Part shown: positions 26,390 to 38,028 of the stretch, piece after piece | Position numbering within the stretch: the first letter of the stretch is position 1 | How the letters are laid out: each line of letters starts with the position of its first letter | NCBI GenBank assembly: GCA_028622995.1 | Contig: JAJQJQ010000030.1 | Span: 868,001-932,000, forward strand | Length of the DNA: 64,000 nucleotides | Reading direction: 5' to 3' | Origin: Panagrolaimus kolymaensis | Taxonomy: Eukaryota; Nematoda; Chromadorea; Rhabditida; Panagrolaimidae | Program-made: the position numbers and the translations under genes | Notes under the pieces: model-generated | Databases searched by the model: none | Told to the model about the DNA's origin: nothing | What the model saw: only the letters and a program-made list of their open reading frames with translations

Positions 26390-26883
26390 CAGGCTTGGGC
26401 GGGAATCCCGGATCGTGTTCCGGATTCCCGGATTCCGGACCATTTTTTCGATAATTATTCCCGTCCCGGATTCCCGGATTTTCTGTCCGGAATCCGGAAT
26501 TAATAAGAGTAAAGGGAGGAGTACATATTATCATTCCAGTAACTATTTTCTTCAAAATTTTCTTGAATTATCACCAAAACTTTTTAGTTATCTGACAAAC
26601 TATTACTAAAAAAAACTTTTTCTCAAAAAAAATTTAACGCTAAAATTTATAATTAGTTAAAACGTCATGTATTTAAAAAAATGCATCTAATACATTTTGT
26701 TCTTTTTTAAAATAGAAAGCATTTGGTTTAAAAAAATGGAAAAATGGCAGAAAATTCGTGTTTTTATCATCATTTTATGAATTCCCGGATCATTCCCGGA
26801 TTCCCGTTCCGTCCCGGACTTTTTTACGGGAATCCCGGATTCCCGGATTCCCGTCCCGGAGTTTTCATTCCCGCCCTAGCCTG
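26390..26883. mobile_element. hAT-type MITE with 8-bp target duplication
   Basis: A 494-bp non-coding element. Its ends are 17-bp inverted repeats with one mismatch (CAGGCTTGGGCGGGAAT on the left, CAGGCTAGGGCGGGAAT read inward from the right). It is flanked by an exact direct 8-mer, ATACCAAA, at 26382-26389 and 26884-26891. Eight bases with T at position 2 and A at position 7 fit the hAT target-site pattern. Both sub-terminal regions are built from repeated CCCGGATT units, with an AT-rich centre and no transposase. It lies between PXYLP1-like and NDUFB6. Confidence 0.85.
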
Positions 26884-26891
26884 ATACCAAA

Positions 26892-27499
26892 ATAGCCTCA
26901 AGTTTAAAGGCAATCTGCGTCTTTTAATATATTTTTATTGATAGCTTTTTATTATTTGCTTGAAAGCTTAACTTTTGCCGAACCTATTAATCAAAAAAAT
27001 AAATGTTTTGTAATTTATTTTAGTTTATCTTCTTCTAAATTTTGAAAGCTCTATCTTTGCTAATCACTTTTAAAAGTAAAATTCATTTTATCATAAAACT
27101 TCTTCTAAAAATTTGGATCCCTTTTTTCAAGCCATTGGCTGTTGTTCCTCCATTTTTTTATTTTCTTCCATTCTCAATAGCTGAAGCAACAACTGTTAGT
27201 CAAGGGAAAAAGATATAAGCTAGTTGTTAACTGCCTCGCAAATTGGAATCAATTATGCATTGTGCGTGCAAAATTGCGTTGATCTTCAAAAAAAAAAGTT
27301 TTTGTTGTTTCTCGTATTTTTTTTCCATCCAAATTTTTTTTCTTCAAACTTATATTTTAGCAACAATTTTTCTGTAATTTTTTAATCTAAAATCGTATCC
27401 ATGAATAATTGAAGTTTCCGCGATTTTCATAAAAATTAATGTTTAAAAAACTAAATATATCAAATTTTTTTTGTTTCAGCGCATTTTCATTATTCAATC
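26892..27499. other. intergenic, promoter side of NDUFB6
   Basis: No gene. The TTTGTTTCAG at about 27470-27479 lies 20 bases before the NDUFB6 start codon and could be a trans-splice or 5'-UTR intron acceptor. Confidence 0.35.
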
Positions 27500-28390
27500 A
27501 TGGGTAATTATTATATTAAACCCGAACGAAAGGGAAATTCCCCATATACTCGATCGGGATTAGCTCCACCACCAATGGTAAAAAAATCCGGTAGTGATAA
27601 ACCCAATCATAAAATTCATGATCCAATGAGTTTGGAACTTCATATGGGACAAGAGCGAGTTCGAACGGCTGGTCTCTCTGATGCTGAACGAGAATGGAGA
27701 GCGTAAGCTTATATATTTTTTTTATTCTTAGAATTAGGCTTTGGCTTTTTTGTTTTAAATTTTCTAAAATTAGCTATTTTCCTAAAAAATATTAAACAAA
27801 AAAAGCAGACGATAAAGAAAGAAAGAACTGTACCTCAAATTTTATATATTCCAAAGCTTACATTTTTTGAATTAATTTTAAACCGAGTTAATTTTCTTTT
27901 TTAGAAAATGGCTTCAAGATCAACATTTACATCCTGATGAACCCATTCACGTTGATGCGGTTCATCGACAATTGAATCCTGTTCGATTAGTTTATCGAAT
28001 GCCCATGGATAAATTATATCAACATTTTTTACGTCCAACATTTGTAAGCTTTTTTCCCCCACAATTTTAGTTTTCTATGAAAAATATTTATAGGGAACTT
28101 ATTATGGAACAGCCTTACGCGTGGGAGTTCCTAAATTTCTTATGGCTTTATTTTTTGTTGAAGCATGTTATTATTATTGGAAATATGAAGCAAGAGATTG
28201 GCAACATTTACGTGGTATTGATGTTTTGAAGCGACAAGATATTTGGATTCATCATAAAGAAATTGAAGAAGCTCATCCAGGTTTAATTGATAAAGCCGCA
28301 GTGGATCCAGGCATTTATGATCATTATGATTCCAAATTCAAAAAGCGCACATCTCATCTTGATGTTGGAGAAACTTCACGTCCATGGTAA
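27500..28390 (+). CDS. ndufb6: NADH dehydrogenase 1 beta subcomplex subunit 6 (NDUFB6/B17)
   Basis: Three exons, 27500-27702, 27905-28043 and 28094-28390, give 212 aa. The diagnostic segment is LSDAEREWRAKWLQDQ, continuing HLHPDEP, matching the family's REL.RRWLKDQEL.P.EP region. It is followed by a basic stretch and one membrane span at about 124-143 (VPKFLMALFFVEACYYYW), then a hydrophilic tail. The family is an accessory subunit in the membrane arm of mitochondrial complex I. The protein is longer than the vertebrate one because of an N-terminal extension and a longer tail. An AATAAA follows about 10 bases after the stop. Confidence 0.85.
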
Positions 28391-29105
28391 ATCATCGGCA
28401 ATAAAGGTTTTGACGACTCCAAATAATTGCTTTGGATTTGTAATTTTTTTTGAATAGGTTTATTATAATAACAATTAAAGATTTATGACGACAATCACTC
28501 AATTTCTTTATTTGTATTTGGTAGTAAAAGGATTTTATTGTAAAAAATAAAGAAAAAATTCTTAACAAATATAAGTTTTATTTTCCCAATCATCCCATCA
28601 AAGTTTTTTACATTCAAAGTCTGTTTTTGTTTTTATGAAAAACAAAATCTTTTTTGAGAAAGGCTTTGTAAAGGCTTGGATAGCATTTTTCTGATTAAAT
28701 AAAGCAAAATTAATCGATCACATTAGCAAAGATTAAAAAGTGAAGGCTGTAATTCATTTTTGGAAGCCACCAAAGTTTTTAAAATATAAAAGAATAAAAG
28801 CATTATGAATTAGGTAAGTATAGGCCTGTAATCGACAAAGCTAGACTCTTTTGATTACATTAAACAAAACAGTTGATTGGCATGAATATTAGAAGTTTTT
28901 TTATTGCTAATTTTAGTATGTATTTTTGCTTCGATAAAAAAAAGTTAGCGACGATAAAGTTTATTATCGCGGTTTTGGAGCTTTGGCAAAATATGGTTCA
29001 GCCACCCACGACAAAAACTTTGTTGAAAAAAAGTTTCTGATTCTCTCTTCCTTCTTTCTTCTTCCATCTTTTTTCAAAATCGTCGAATTGTTGAATTCAA
29101 CAAAA
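28391..29105. other. intergenic, no gene seen
   Basis: Spacer between two plus-strand genes, too long (715 bp) for a typical tight nematode operon. No element recognised. The minus-strand frame opposite the first eIF2D exons is a shadow. Confidence 0.4.
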
Positions 29106-31127
29106 ATGTTTAAAAAACCTTTCACGGTTAAAAGCAATACAAATGTTAGAAACTCTGATAGGTATGTAATTTTGGTTTTAACTAACATGTTTCTAGAATG
29201 TTCTCTTCTTTTTTTCAGGAGGAAAATCATATCAAAGATTGGTGAAAATGCTGCTGAACTTTTTGGTAAATCGTCATTTTCCATTGCATCAATAACAACA
29301 TCAGCTGGATATTCAGCGAATTTATACATATGTGAAAAGCAGCCAATTTTCTTTGAAATATCAAATAATGGTCCATTGTTTCCAACTGGTATGACTTTCA
29401 TTACTCCACTTTCAATCATGTAACTTGTTTTTCTTCTTTTAGTTTATCTCACATGGCAAACTCCTAAATCGTTTCCAACTCTTTACATTAATGAATTGGC
29501 ATTTGGATATTTACAAAATGGAGCTGATTTAATGTTACCTGGTGTGATAATTAATGAAAAGGTGAAATTACCCATGGTTGAACGAGAATCACCTATCTGT
29601 ATCTCCATATTTTCCGAAAAACATGATTGTGTTCGAGGTCCTGTAGCTATTGGTAAAGCTTTAATGTCAACAAATGAAATGATTTCTTGTGGTATGAAAG
29701 GAAAGGGTGTCCAGGTATTGCATGTTTATCAAGACGAATTATGGTATGAACCCTTACACTCGCTTGAAAGTTTAAAAGTCATTAGTTTATAGGAATTTTG
29801 GTCATCGTGAAACTGTTCCAACTTTCGAAGCTTCAGAAATTTTATCCATTGAAGCCGAAGTGGTTACTAAAGCGTCAATTGGAAACAATGATCCACCATC
29901 AAATATTCCTGAATCAACTGCTGAACTTGCTATCAACAACCAAGAAGAAGATGTCTTAGAACTTCCACCTTTAGAAGAAGCAACACAAGAGGCTGTCGAT
30001 GAAACTGAAACACATGAAGAATTCTTGCGAAAAGTTTTTCTTTTTGCATTAAGATATCAACTACCTGACGATTTGAAATTTCCACTTGATGCTGGTCAAT
30101 TTTATGCAACTTATTTACTCAAATCGCTACCAGAAGGGCGCCGTATTGATATGAAAAAGACAAAGTATAAGAAATTTTCAACGTTCTTACAAGAAGTCAA
30201 TGAAACAGCAGGCGAAGGTGATTGGTTTGTTAAAGTAACATCGAAAAAGGGCATTGACTCAATCACAGATGTGAGTTCTTATTTTACTTGTTGTATGAGT
30301 GATTACGGTTGTTTCTTTTTTAGCTAAACTTGTCACATCCAGAAGTTCAAAATGCTGCTCCAATTAGTGCTAATGCTCCATCACAATCATCTGGAAAACC
30401 TGTCAAAAGTGGAAAAGTGAAAGTCGCTGAATGCTTCACTCTCACAGATGCAAGCTTGAATATGATAAAGCAACTGGTTCCTAAATCATCGTTGAGGAAA
30501 GGCGACATTTTACATCCAAAAGAATTGAATGAACTAGTGAAATCATATGTCACGGAAAAGTCGCTTTTACGAAATGGAAACAAAGTCGAACTTAATGATG
30601 CTCTTCAAATGATTGTTAAACAATTTACTGCTGGTGTTGTACCTATTAATGATATCGCTCAAAAATTATCAACGCATATGACTAAAGCGTTTTTGATTAC
30701 TGCTCCTGATGGTCGAAGATCATTGCGAAAGACTCAATTGCCTCAAATTGTTTTGTCGGTAAGTTTCTTTATCCTTTTGTCTCCTTTAATCTTTCATTTT
30801 TCAGACGGAAAGAAGAGCCGGCAACAAGCATGTTACATTAGTGAACAACTTGCAAGCATTTGGAATTGATCCGAAAGAATTATCACATAAAGTTCAAACT
30901 GGAAGTGCTACGGGCGCAACAATCGTTTCTCAAGCCCCAAATTGTATTGGTTCACAAGTTCTAATCAATGGAAATCAGGTTGGTTAGGTTTTGTCTTTGA
31001 TTCAAATTTGATGCAATTTCTTTTTTAGATTAACTATGTTGTTTCTTTACTTGATGATTATGGAATTCAAAAGAAGTATGTCAAAGGTGCTGAACTTGGT
31101 GTCAAAGCAAAGAAGGGAAATAAATAA
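29106..31127 (+). CDS. eif2d: translation initiation factor eIF2D (ligatin)
   Basis: Seven exons: 29106-29161, 29219-29388, 29443-29743, 29793-30270, 30324-30758, 30805-30978, 31029-31127; 570 aa. The N-terminus MFKKPFTVKSNTNVRNSDRR matches the family start. The PUA-like part has GADLMLPGV and APVAIG-like (GPVAIGKALMST) motifs and VLHVYQDELW. A SWIB/winged-helix region follows (LPEGRRIDMKKTKYKKFSTF). The SUI1 domain at about 480-560 reads ERRAGNKHVTLVNNLQAFGI to the lysine-rich end. eIF2D delivers initiator tRNA to the 40S ribosome without GTP and also helps recycle post-termination 40S complexes. All seven exons use GT-AG introns of 46-57 bases, apart from the second, which is 54. Confidence 0.93.
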
Positions 31128-31604
31128 CGGGTATTGTTTTTATGTTTTATTTGTAACTTGTTAGATTTTATGTATGTATTTTTGTTTTGTCATAAAGATA
31201 GATAAAGTTTTTCATTTTTTTTTTGTGTCCTCATTTTGACCAATGCCATGGAAGACATGGCACTCATTAAAAAGTTTATTTTTGGATTGAAGTCGTATTC
31301 CCTTATTGTGTATGATATGAGGATTGTGGGTTTGGTACTTGTGTTGCATGAGGTGGTTATGTGTAGCGGTGGTTCTTGATTGGATTAACTTTCTGGAATA
31401 CATTACTAAAGTAAGAAGAATAAGAGAGAGAAGAGATAGCACAGCCGCCGCAGCCTACCGGAAGGGAGTTTGTAATGAAGTGAAGTACGCTCCTTTTTTT
31501 GCATGTTTTCTTTTTAAGTTATTGATGATCATCAATAAATAATTTTATTATTAACTCCTCTTTTCTTTAAATCAGTGGTGACTTTTTATTATTAGTTGAG
31601 CAAA

Positions 31605-33126
31605 CTATATTGTAATCGTAACAGGAATTTGAATATCTGCGATAGATTTAGAAATATTAGAACCATGTTGTTGTTGTTGTTGTTGTTCAGCGGTAAGTTT
31701 TTGACAAAATAATGTTTTTCGATAACTTTCAATTGTTAAAATAGTTATGATAGGATTAAAAACACTAATATATTGAAGGGGTAAATATCCAATAAGAAGA
31801 TACCCACCATTTTCGGATGATGGAAATACATACATAAGTGAAATCAGCAACAACACAGCAAATGTTGCAAAAGATGGTGTTATTGCCTAAAAATTTTTTT
31901 TCAACGATTATGGTAGCTTTAAAAATGCAACGATGATGACTAACTTGCAAAATGAGTTTACGATTTAATTGTTTTTGTAATTTTAAAGTTTGTTGAGAAA
32001 AATGTTGTTTAGAATTTTTGAGTTTTCTATTGACTTTGTAGCAGCAATAAATTACGATTATGTTGGAGGATGTGATCGTGGCAATGGAAAGAAATATGTA
32101 AAAAATTAGGGAATAACTAAACTGAAAACAGAATCGATTTTATTTAGTTTTTTTATTTTGTTATAAGTTTAAAGGACGACTACACTTTCTGTTTTTTTCA
32201 AATTGTTTCAAACGAACCGCGGTTCTGTCCCCAAGTGGTAAAGTGCTTTGAACATCGAAAAACCGTAATGCTACAGTAATATCTCACTTCCAAATTACTG
32301 TAGCATTACGGTTTTTCGATGTTCAAAGCACTTTACCACTTGGGGACAGAACCGCGGTTCGTTTGAAACAATTTGAAAAAAACAGAAAGTGTAGTCGTCC
32401 TTTAAGCTTCCAAGTTTAGGTGTTTGGGGAATGCTAATCCGAAGCGATGGAGAGTAGTATCACTTACAAGTGGATAAGATCTAAAAGATTCAATAACTTT
32501 CAAATCTTCTTTCTTCCATATTGCATTATTTAAAAGCAAATTAAAACTTGAGGGATCATAATCGATGCAAGGAACCAATGTAAAAATGGAAGATATAACG
32601 GCGGAAAAACAAAAAATACAAAATTGAATTAACCATGTTTTTGATGGGCTTAAAGTTTGACGCCTAAAAATAAAGTTTTGATATACAAATTTAAGCGAAA
32701 GTTTTTGGTGGCTAACTTGATGATGATAAAATATCGAAACATGGATGACATAAATGACCCATATAATCCGGTGGCAATGGTGGAAACAAATATCCAACTT
32801 GATAAACATGGATAAAACCCATAACTTGGAATCCATGAAGAGGCATTACGAAAATAAAAATTCGTTTCCACTGCTTCTATTTGCTAAAAAAAACTTTTCT
32901 TGTTATTTCGTAAATTTTAATTTTTTAGAAAACTTACAAATAGTGTTAATGAAGCGGTTAAAGCTGTAGCAATATCAATTACGCAAGTTTGAAGTAAAAC
33001 TTGGCTGTAAGCTTTCATGGATAAAGAAGTTCTCTTTAAAATTAAAATAATTAATAATCCATTTAAAATAATCGATAAAAAACTAGAAAAATATGTGCTG
33101 ATAATATTAATTAAAATTAAATTCAT
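31605..33126 (-). CDS. nematode seven-transmembrane chemoreceptor (Srd/Srh-like)
   Basis: Five exons: 32938-33126, 32717-32883, 32468-32663, 31945-32121, 31605-31886; 336 aa (342 if an ATG 18 bases upstream is used). Seven hydrophobic segments are visible, with MSSMFRYFIII after the third, KLQKQLNRKLILQ before the sixth and YLPLQYISVFNPIITIL in the seventh, typical of nematode serpentine chemoreceptors. A short Gln run is in the cytoplasmic tail. The subfamily is judged from memory of Srd-type motifs, so it is tentative. The third intron (32122-32467) contains the 237-base perfect foldback. The gene is convergent with eIF2D and divergent from the acid phosphatase at 33939. Confidence 0.8.
32169..32405. 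mobile_element. perfect foldback element inside a chemoreceptor intron
   Basis: Two 112-base arms (32169-32280 and 32294-32405), identical on opposite strands by eye, around a 13-base loop. Each end shows TTAA next to AGGACGACTACAC, so a piggyBac-like TTAA target site is possible, though TTAA is itself palindromic and proves little. The sequence is less AT-rich than the surroundings and carries no frame. Transcribed with the host intron, it would fold into a near-perfect ~110-bp double-stranded RNA. Confidence 0.85.
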
Positions 33127-33938
33127 AGTTTTTTCAGCTTTCAAAAAACATAAAATAAACTATTTTTTTATGAAGACAAAAGTGAGATTTTTTAAGTAAT
33201 GGATTCACTAACCATGAAAAAGTAGAGATGATCATAATGAAAGAAAAAAACATAAAATATTAATTTTAATATTTACACATTTAATTTCGAAAGGTACATC
33301 TTTTGATTTATTAATTAATGGTGGACGTACATGGCTATAATGGCATCATCATCATTGAAGCGTGAACATATGTATGTAAGCACAATTGCTTTTTTTTCTT
33401 TGTCATTGGACTAACAACATAAGCATCATAAAATGTAATAATTAGCTGAATTTGAATAAAAGAATTATTTTTGTTGGTATTTTTTTAAAAGCAAATTAAA
33501 GCTTCATAAACGATTTATGAAATAAGACACTTATGGAAAATAAAGTTGTTTTACTTTATTGACCCAAACTAAAAAAAGAGAAAATAAAATGTTTGTTTGT
33601 ATTTTTCATTTGACTCACGATCGATCAATTTTACCGGAAAACGTGTACTTTAAAAATGGTTGAACATACATTTTTGTGTTTGATTTTTTTTTTTCATTGT
33701 AGCCTAGACTCTCATTTAATTTTTTTTAATCTTCACTTTTTTTTAACTAAAAACGAAAAAAGAAGCAAGCGAAGAGCTTATCAACAACAATGACACCAGT
33801 CAGAAGAAAATGGAAGCGGTTGGTTGTAAATGAAATTAAAGAGCTTCCGTTTGCTTTTTTTCTTCCAACCTTTTATTTTGAGGACATTTGATTTTTTTTT
33901 TGTTAGATTTTAATTGTGCTTTCAAAAAAAAAAAAGAA
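33127..33938. other. shared upstream region of two divergent genes
   Basis: About 810 bases between the chemoreceptor start (minus) and the acid phosphatase start (plus). No further gene or repeat seen. Confidence 0.4.
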
Positions 33939-35436
33939 ATGCTTTTATTCTTGTCTCTTTTGCTTCTAATTTTTTCGATAGTTACTGGAGAGGAGGATCA
34001 GCTGTTATTGGTTCAATCATTATTTAGACATGGAGATCGAACTCCAACTGGAACATATCCAACAGATCCATATCAGGAAAATTTTTGGCCTACTTCATGG
34101 GGACAATTAACTACCGTGAGTTTCAAAGAGAGAAAAAGTATTTATTTTGATAATGAAAGTTAGTTTTTAGATAGGAATGCAACAACATTTGGAGCAAGGA
34201 ATAAAAATAAGAGATCGATATGTGTTTGAATATTCTTTTTTCTCACCCGAATATAAAGATTTTAATGTAAGTTTTTTGAAAAAACTTACTTTTATAAATT
34301 TACCTTTGATTTAAAAATTATGGAGATTTTTTAGATTTATGTAAGATCCACCGATGTTAATCGAACTTTAATGTCAGCATATGCACATTTAGCTGGGTTT
34401 TATTCTGATTCCATTAATACATATCCAAATTCAAATGGATTATGGCCAACTCATTGGACTCCCGTTCCCGTTCATACAGTCGAAGAAGAAACTGATCATG
34501 TAAATTATCATTTTTAGCATTTTAAAAAATATTAACAAAACGACGAGTGAATTTTAGTTGTTAAATAGCAGCCCATTATGTCCACGAATGACTCAAATCC
34601 AGCAGGAATTAGTTGAGAAACCAGCTTTTGTTTCATTTATGCAATCTCAAGCGGTAAGAATTTTTCGATTTTAAAACTCTTAAAATTTGATAATTGTTTT
34701 TAGCCATTATTACAAACCATCGCAAAAAATACTGGCACACAAACAAATGATTTTTCAAGTTATAAATCAACGAGTAAATTTTTTGCTTCAACAAAAATAG
34801 AAAAATTTTATAATTTAACTTTACCTTCTTGGATTACGGATAACCTTTGGGAACAATATATGAATGGAAAATTAATGGGTGATGATTATCTTTATGGTAA
34901 TGCCGGATTTGGCGAAACAGAAAATACTGAATTAATTATGTTAAAAGGCGGATTATTGCTTAAAACTATGATAGGAAATATGGATTTGGTATTAGCAAAT
35001 CGAACAAAAACAAAGTTTTTTATGTATTCAGCGGTTAGTTTTTGATCAATGGAAAAATTTATTTGGATATGCAAAGTTATGTTTCAGCATGACACAACCA
35101 TAAACGCTTTTCTTAGAGCTTTGCAAGCTAAACAAGAAATCCTTGATTACACAACTCCCGAATATGCGGCAGTAGTATTAATGGAATTATGGAAAAATGA
35201 TAAAAATGAAGCATACATAAAAGTTAGTTATTAGGCAAACCCAAATTTAAACTTTTATTAACTAAAAAAATTTTTAGGTGAGATATATTCGAAATGTTTC
35301 ATCCATGCCTCAACCAATAACTAAATTTATTAAAGGTTGTGGAAGCAATGATTCTTGTTTATTGGAAACATTCAAAAACCGAAGTCAACCTTTCATTCCA
35401 AAAAATGATATTGAAAAAGCTTGTCAAAAAGCATAA
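33939..35436 (+). CDS. secreted histidine acid phosphatase
   Basis: Seven exons: 33939-34115, 34171-34266, 34335-34499, 34558-34653, 34704-35033, 35088-35222, 35278-35436; 385 aa. An N-terminal signal peptide ([17 protein letters not shown]) is followed by the catalytic [10 protein letters not shown] (H31). The middle arginine motif is [10 protein letters not shown], and the distal pair is SAHDTT (H289, D290). It resembles the expanded nematode lysosomal/secreted acid phosphatase family. No C-terminal membrane anchor is seen. A broken copy of exon 1 and the start of exon 2 lies 3.4 kb downstream at 37342-37620. Confidence 0.88.
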
Positions 35437-36126
35437 ATAAATTTGTTTATAAGCATTTGAAAATGATGAAATATAAATACACGTAGCCTTCCTTAGAAGC
35501 ATAATAAATAAGCTTCATTAATAAAAGCAAATTAAAGAAGCATAAAAAATTTGAATGAAAGATAATAACCAAACAAAGATATACGAGTACCATGTTTTCC
35601 AATTTTTGTTTTGTTCATCACTCTTTTTAATTGTTCGTTTTATATGTATGTAAGGCTGTTGAACGTCTTCTTTTTTTTCTTCAGGTGTTGAAATCCCAGA
35701 TGATAATCACCAAGCAGTTAATCTTTCTTGAAAACATGCTCTTACACTTACTTACTTGATAGCTACAAAAAGTAATACTATCATACCACAAAGTTTGCAT
35801 AAAAAATTAAAGCATTGACTCTTTTTTTTCTTTTAAAAATAATCATCTAAAAAAAATATTCTGTTATTTTTATCATTTTTAGGCGTGTGCCTTTTTTGAT
35901 AAAATAAAAACAATAAAAGGATCGAATTAAAGCAGCAACATATGGAAGTTTCCCAGCAAGGTACAGTAAAGTTATTTACAGGAACTATGATATCATACAA
36001 TAATAATACCACCGAAATTGGGTGGATCTCGAATAATCATCAAATAATTTTTGATATATAAACAAAACAAAAAAATTATGCCGCCAATATTTATGCTTCT
36101 GTATTAGGCTTCTTTCTCTTCCATCG
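35437..36126. other. intergenic, no gene seen
   Basis: AT-rich spacer between two plus-strand genes. The minus-strand frame at the right edge is antisense to the signal peptide of the next gene and is rejected. Confidence 0.4.
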
Positions 36127-36723
36127 ATGGACAATAATATCTTCATTATTTTAATTTTTTTGTTATTTGCTACTTCAACAACCACAGCAAAATGGGCTCC
36201 AAATTGTCCGCAATCTGATGGAAATCATGTAAAACAATGTTATTTAGGATATTTTCAAAAATTTGGATTCCAATTCATCCCAAATTATGATGTTTATATT
36301 TCAACAATTCAAAATTTCGTTAATCGAAATGGTATAAAAGGTGAAGAAATGATTAAACAATGGATTCAAAATCGAATTGAATGCTATCAAAATTTTTATG
36401 ATTGCTTGGATTTAGAATGGTTGGATTTTGCTTTAGGCATTTATAATGAATCATATACAAGTCCATGGGCATTTCAAAGACCAATTGAAGATTGGAAATA
36501 TACTCAAGGATGGAATGGTAAGTGTCAAAATATCCACACAAAAAAAAAAACGAAGAGGATTAAAAAATGTGGTCGACTAACTTCAATGAGTGATAATTTA
36601 CATTTCTTTTTAGATTTGGTTAATAATTTTGATTGCTTACAAAGCGTATTTAACCAACACAATGGAGATCTCAAAAAATGTGATCAAAAATTATCTGAAC
36701 AAAGTGACAATGTGTGCCAGTAA
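36127..36723 (+). CDS. secreted T20D4.11/DUF19-like protein
   Basis: Exons 36127-36517 and 36614-36723 give 166 aa with a clear signal peptide (FIILIFLLFATSTTTA). Cysteines are spaced as in the nematode DUF19/T20D4.11-type domain: NCPQ, KQCYLGYF, IECYQNFYDCL, FDCLQ, KKCDQ, NVCQ. The role of these extracellular cysteine domains is not established. The stop TAA overlaps a perfect donor sequence (CCA/GTAAGT). If that donor is used, an acceptor TGCAG at 36965 opens a further 83 codons in frame to 37215, so the C-terminus is uncertain. AATAAA sequences at about 36790 favour the short form. Confidence 0.65.
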   Translation: MDNNIFIILIFLLFATSTTTAKWAPNCPQSDGNHVKQCYLGYFQKFGFQFIPNYDVYISTIQNFVNRNGIKGEEMIKQWIQNRIECYQNFYDCLDLEWLDFALGIYNESYTSPWAFQRPIEDWKYTQGWNGKCQNIHTKKKTKRIKKCGRLTSMSDNLHFFLDLVNNFDCLQSVFNQHNGDLKKCDQKLSEQSDNVCQ

Positions 36724-37341
36724 GTACTTACCAACATACATAATTTATGGGTACTCATTGAAGAGTCATAAATAATCACTGACTACAAAAATAAATAAAT
36801 ATGCAAAACAAAAAAGAGATTTTAATTTTTTGAATGAAATAAATTTTTGTTGCATAAAAATTTTATTTATGGATGTTTTTTTACACTCACGTAAAGTTGT
36901 TTATTTTACAAACTTTTCTTTTCCTGATTTATAATTTCCAAAATTCCTGAACTAAAAAAATGCAGAATCATATTTTTCAATTTTATGAATGACGTAAAAG
37001 TTTTTCAAAAATCTAAACAAAAAACGAAGTTTGTTTGCTTCCACATTATTTGTGCTATCAGCATCATCATCAAAACTACATTAATGTATGAAAAAGCGAA
37101 GTTATTAGACATTAAGCTTCATCATACTCATACCTTTGTCAATACAATGGTAATATTAATGGGTATGCTTGATTACGTAAAAAGAGAAAAAAAAATGATA
37201 GCAATAAAGCTATGACGCTAAAAATTGTGTTGTTACCGATAAAAAAAAATGAGAATCACATCATTAGAGGCAGGCAACTTTTAAACCTCACACACTTTTT
37301 TCATTGTATTTTATTTTTGTTTAAGACAAAAAAGAATAAAT
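36724..37341. other. 3' flank with a possible extra exon
   Basis: Mostly non-coding. An open stretch from 36966 to 37215 could be a third exon of the DUF19-like gene (in frame if the donor overlapping its stop is used), but its residues, apart from two Cys, show no family match. Confidence 0.3.
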
Positions 37342-37620
37342 GTGTTCCAAAGTTTGGGTTTTATATTTACTTCTAATTCTTCGATAGTTGCTGGAAATAA
37401 ACTGTTCTTGTTGGTTCAATCATTATTTAGACATGGAGATCGAACTCCAACTGGAACATATCCAACAGATCCATATCAAGAAAAATTTTTTGCCTACTTC
37501 ATGGGGACAATTAACTACAGTTAGTTTGAAAGGAGTTTATTTTGATGATGGAAGTTAGTTTTTAGAATGGAATGCAACAACATTTGGAGTAAAGAATAAA
37601 AATAAGTGATCGATTTGAAT
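37342..37620 (+). pseudogene. broken copy of the histidine acid phosphatase 5' end
   Basis: Nearly identical to exon 1, intron 1 and the start of exon 2 of the gene at 33939. It keeps [21 protein letters not shown] but has one extra T after that (an AAATTTTTTG run), shifting the frame. The exon 2 equivalent carries a TAA in place of the CAA in LEQG. Nothing homologous follows. The signal peptide region is also altered. This is a recent, partial tandem duplication, now non-functional. Confidence 0.85.
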
Positions 37621-38028
37621 ATTGAATAGGAAAGACGAAAATGTTACTCTCATCACATACTTGTTAATAATCATGTCATCTAAGTTTCGCCAATACTTGT
37701 AACTATAATAAGCATTTGAAGAGTTCTCAATGACAGAATTACGCTACAATTGCATGAAGAACCTGATAAACAGTTTACATTTATCTCATTTTTTCTTTCT
37801 CTAACAAGACAATCATGGTGACAACCAAAAACAGAAAAACCTTTTCCCATACAACAAACAACTCTTTAATTTTCTAAACTTTATTCACAAAACTAATACA
37901 AAAAAGAAAGATACAAAAAACAGAGATACAAAAATAAAAGTTTTCAAAGCGAAACAACAAAAAGCAAAAAAAAGACTAAACATAAAACCATATCACAAAG
38001 AAACAGATACACAACAAAATTCATTCAT
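37621..38028. other. intergenic, 3' side of SGT1
   Basis: No gene. A minus-strand AATAAA at about 37880 may serve SGT1. Confidence 0.35.
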
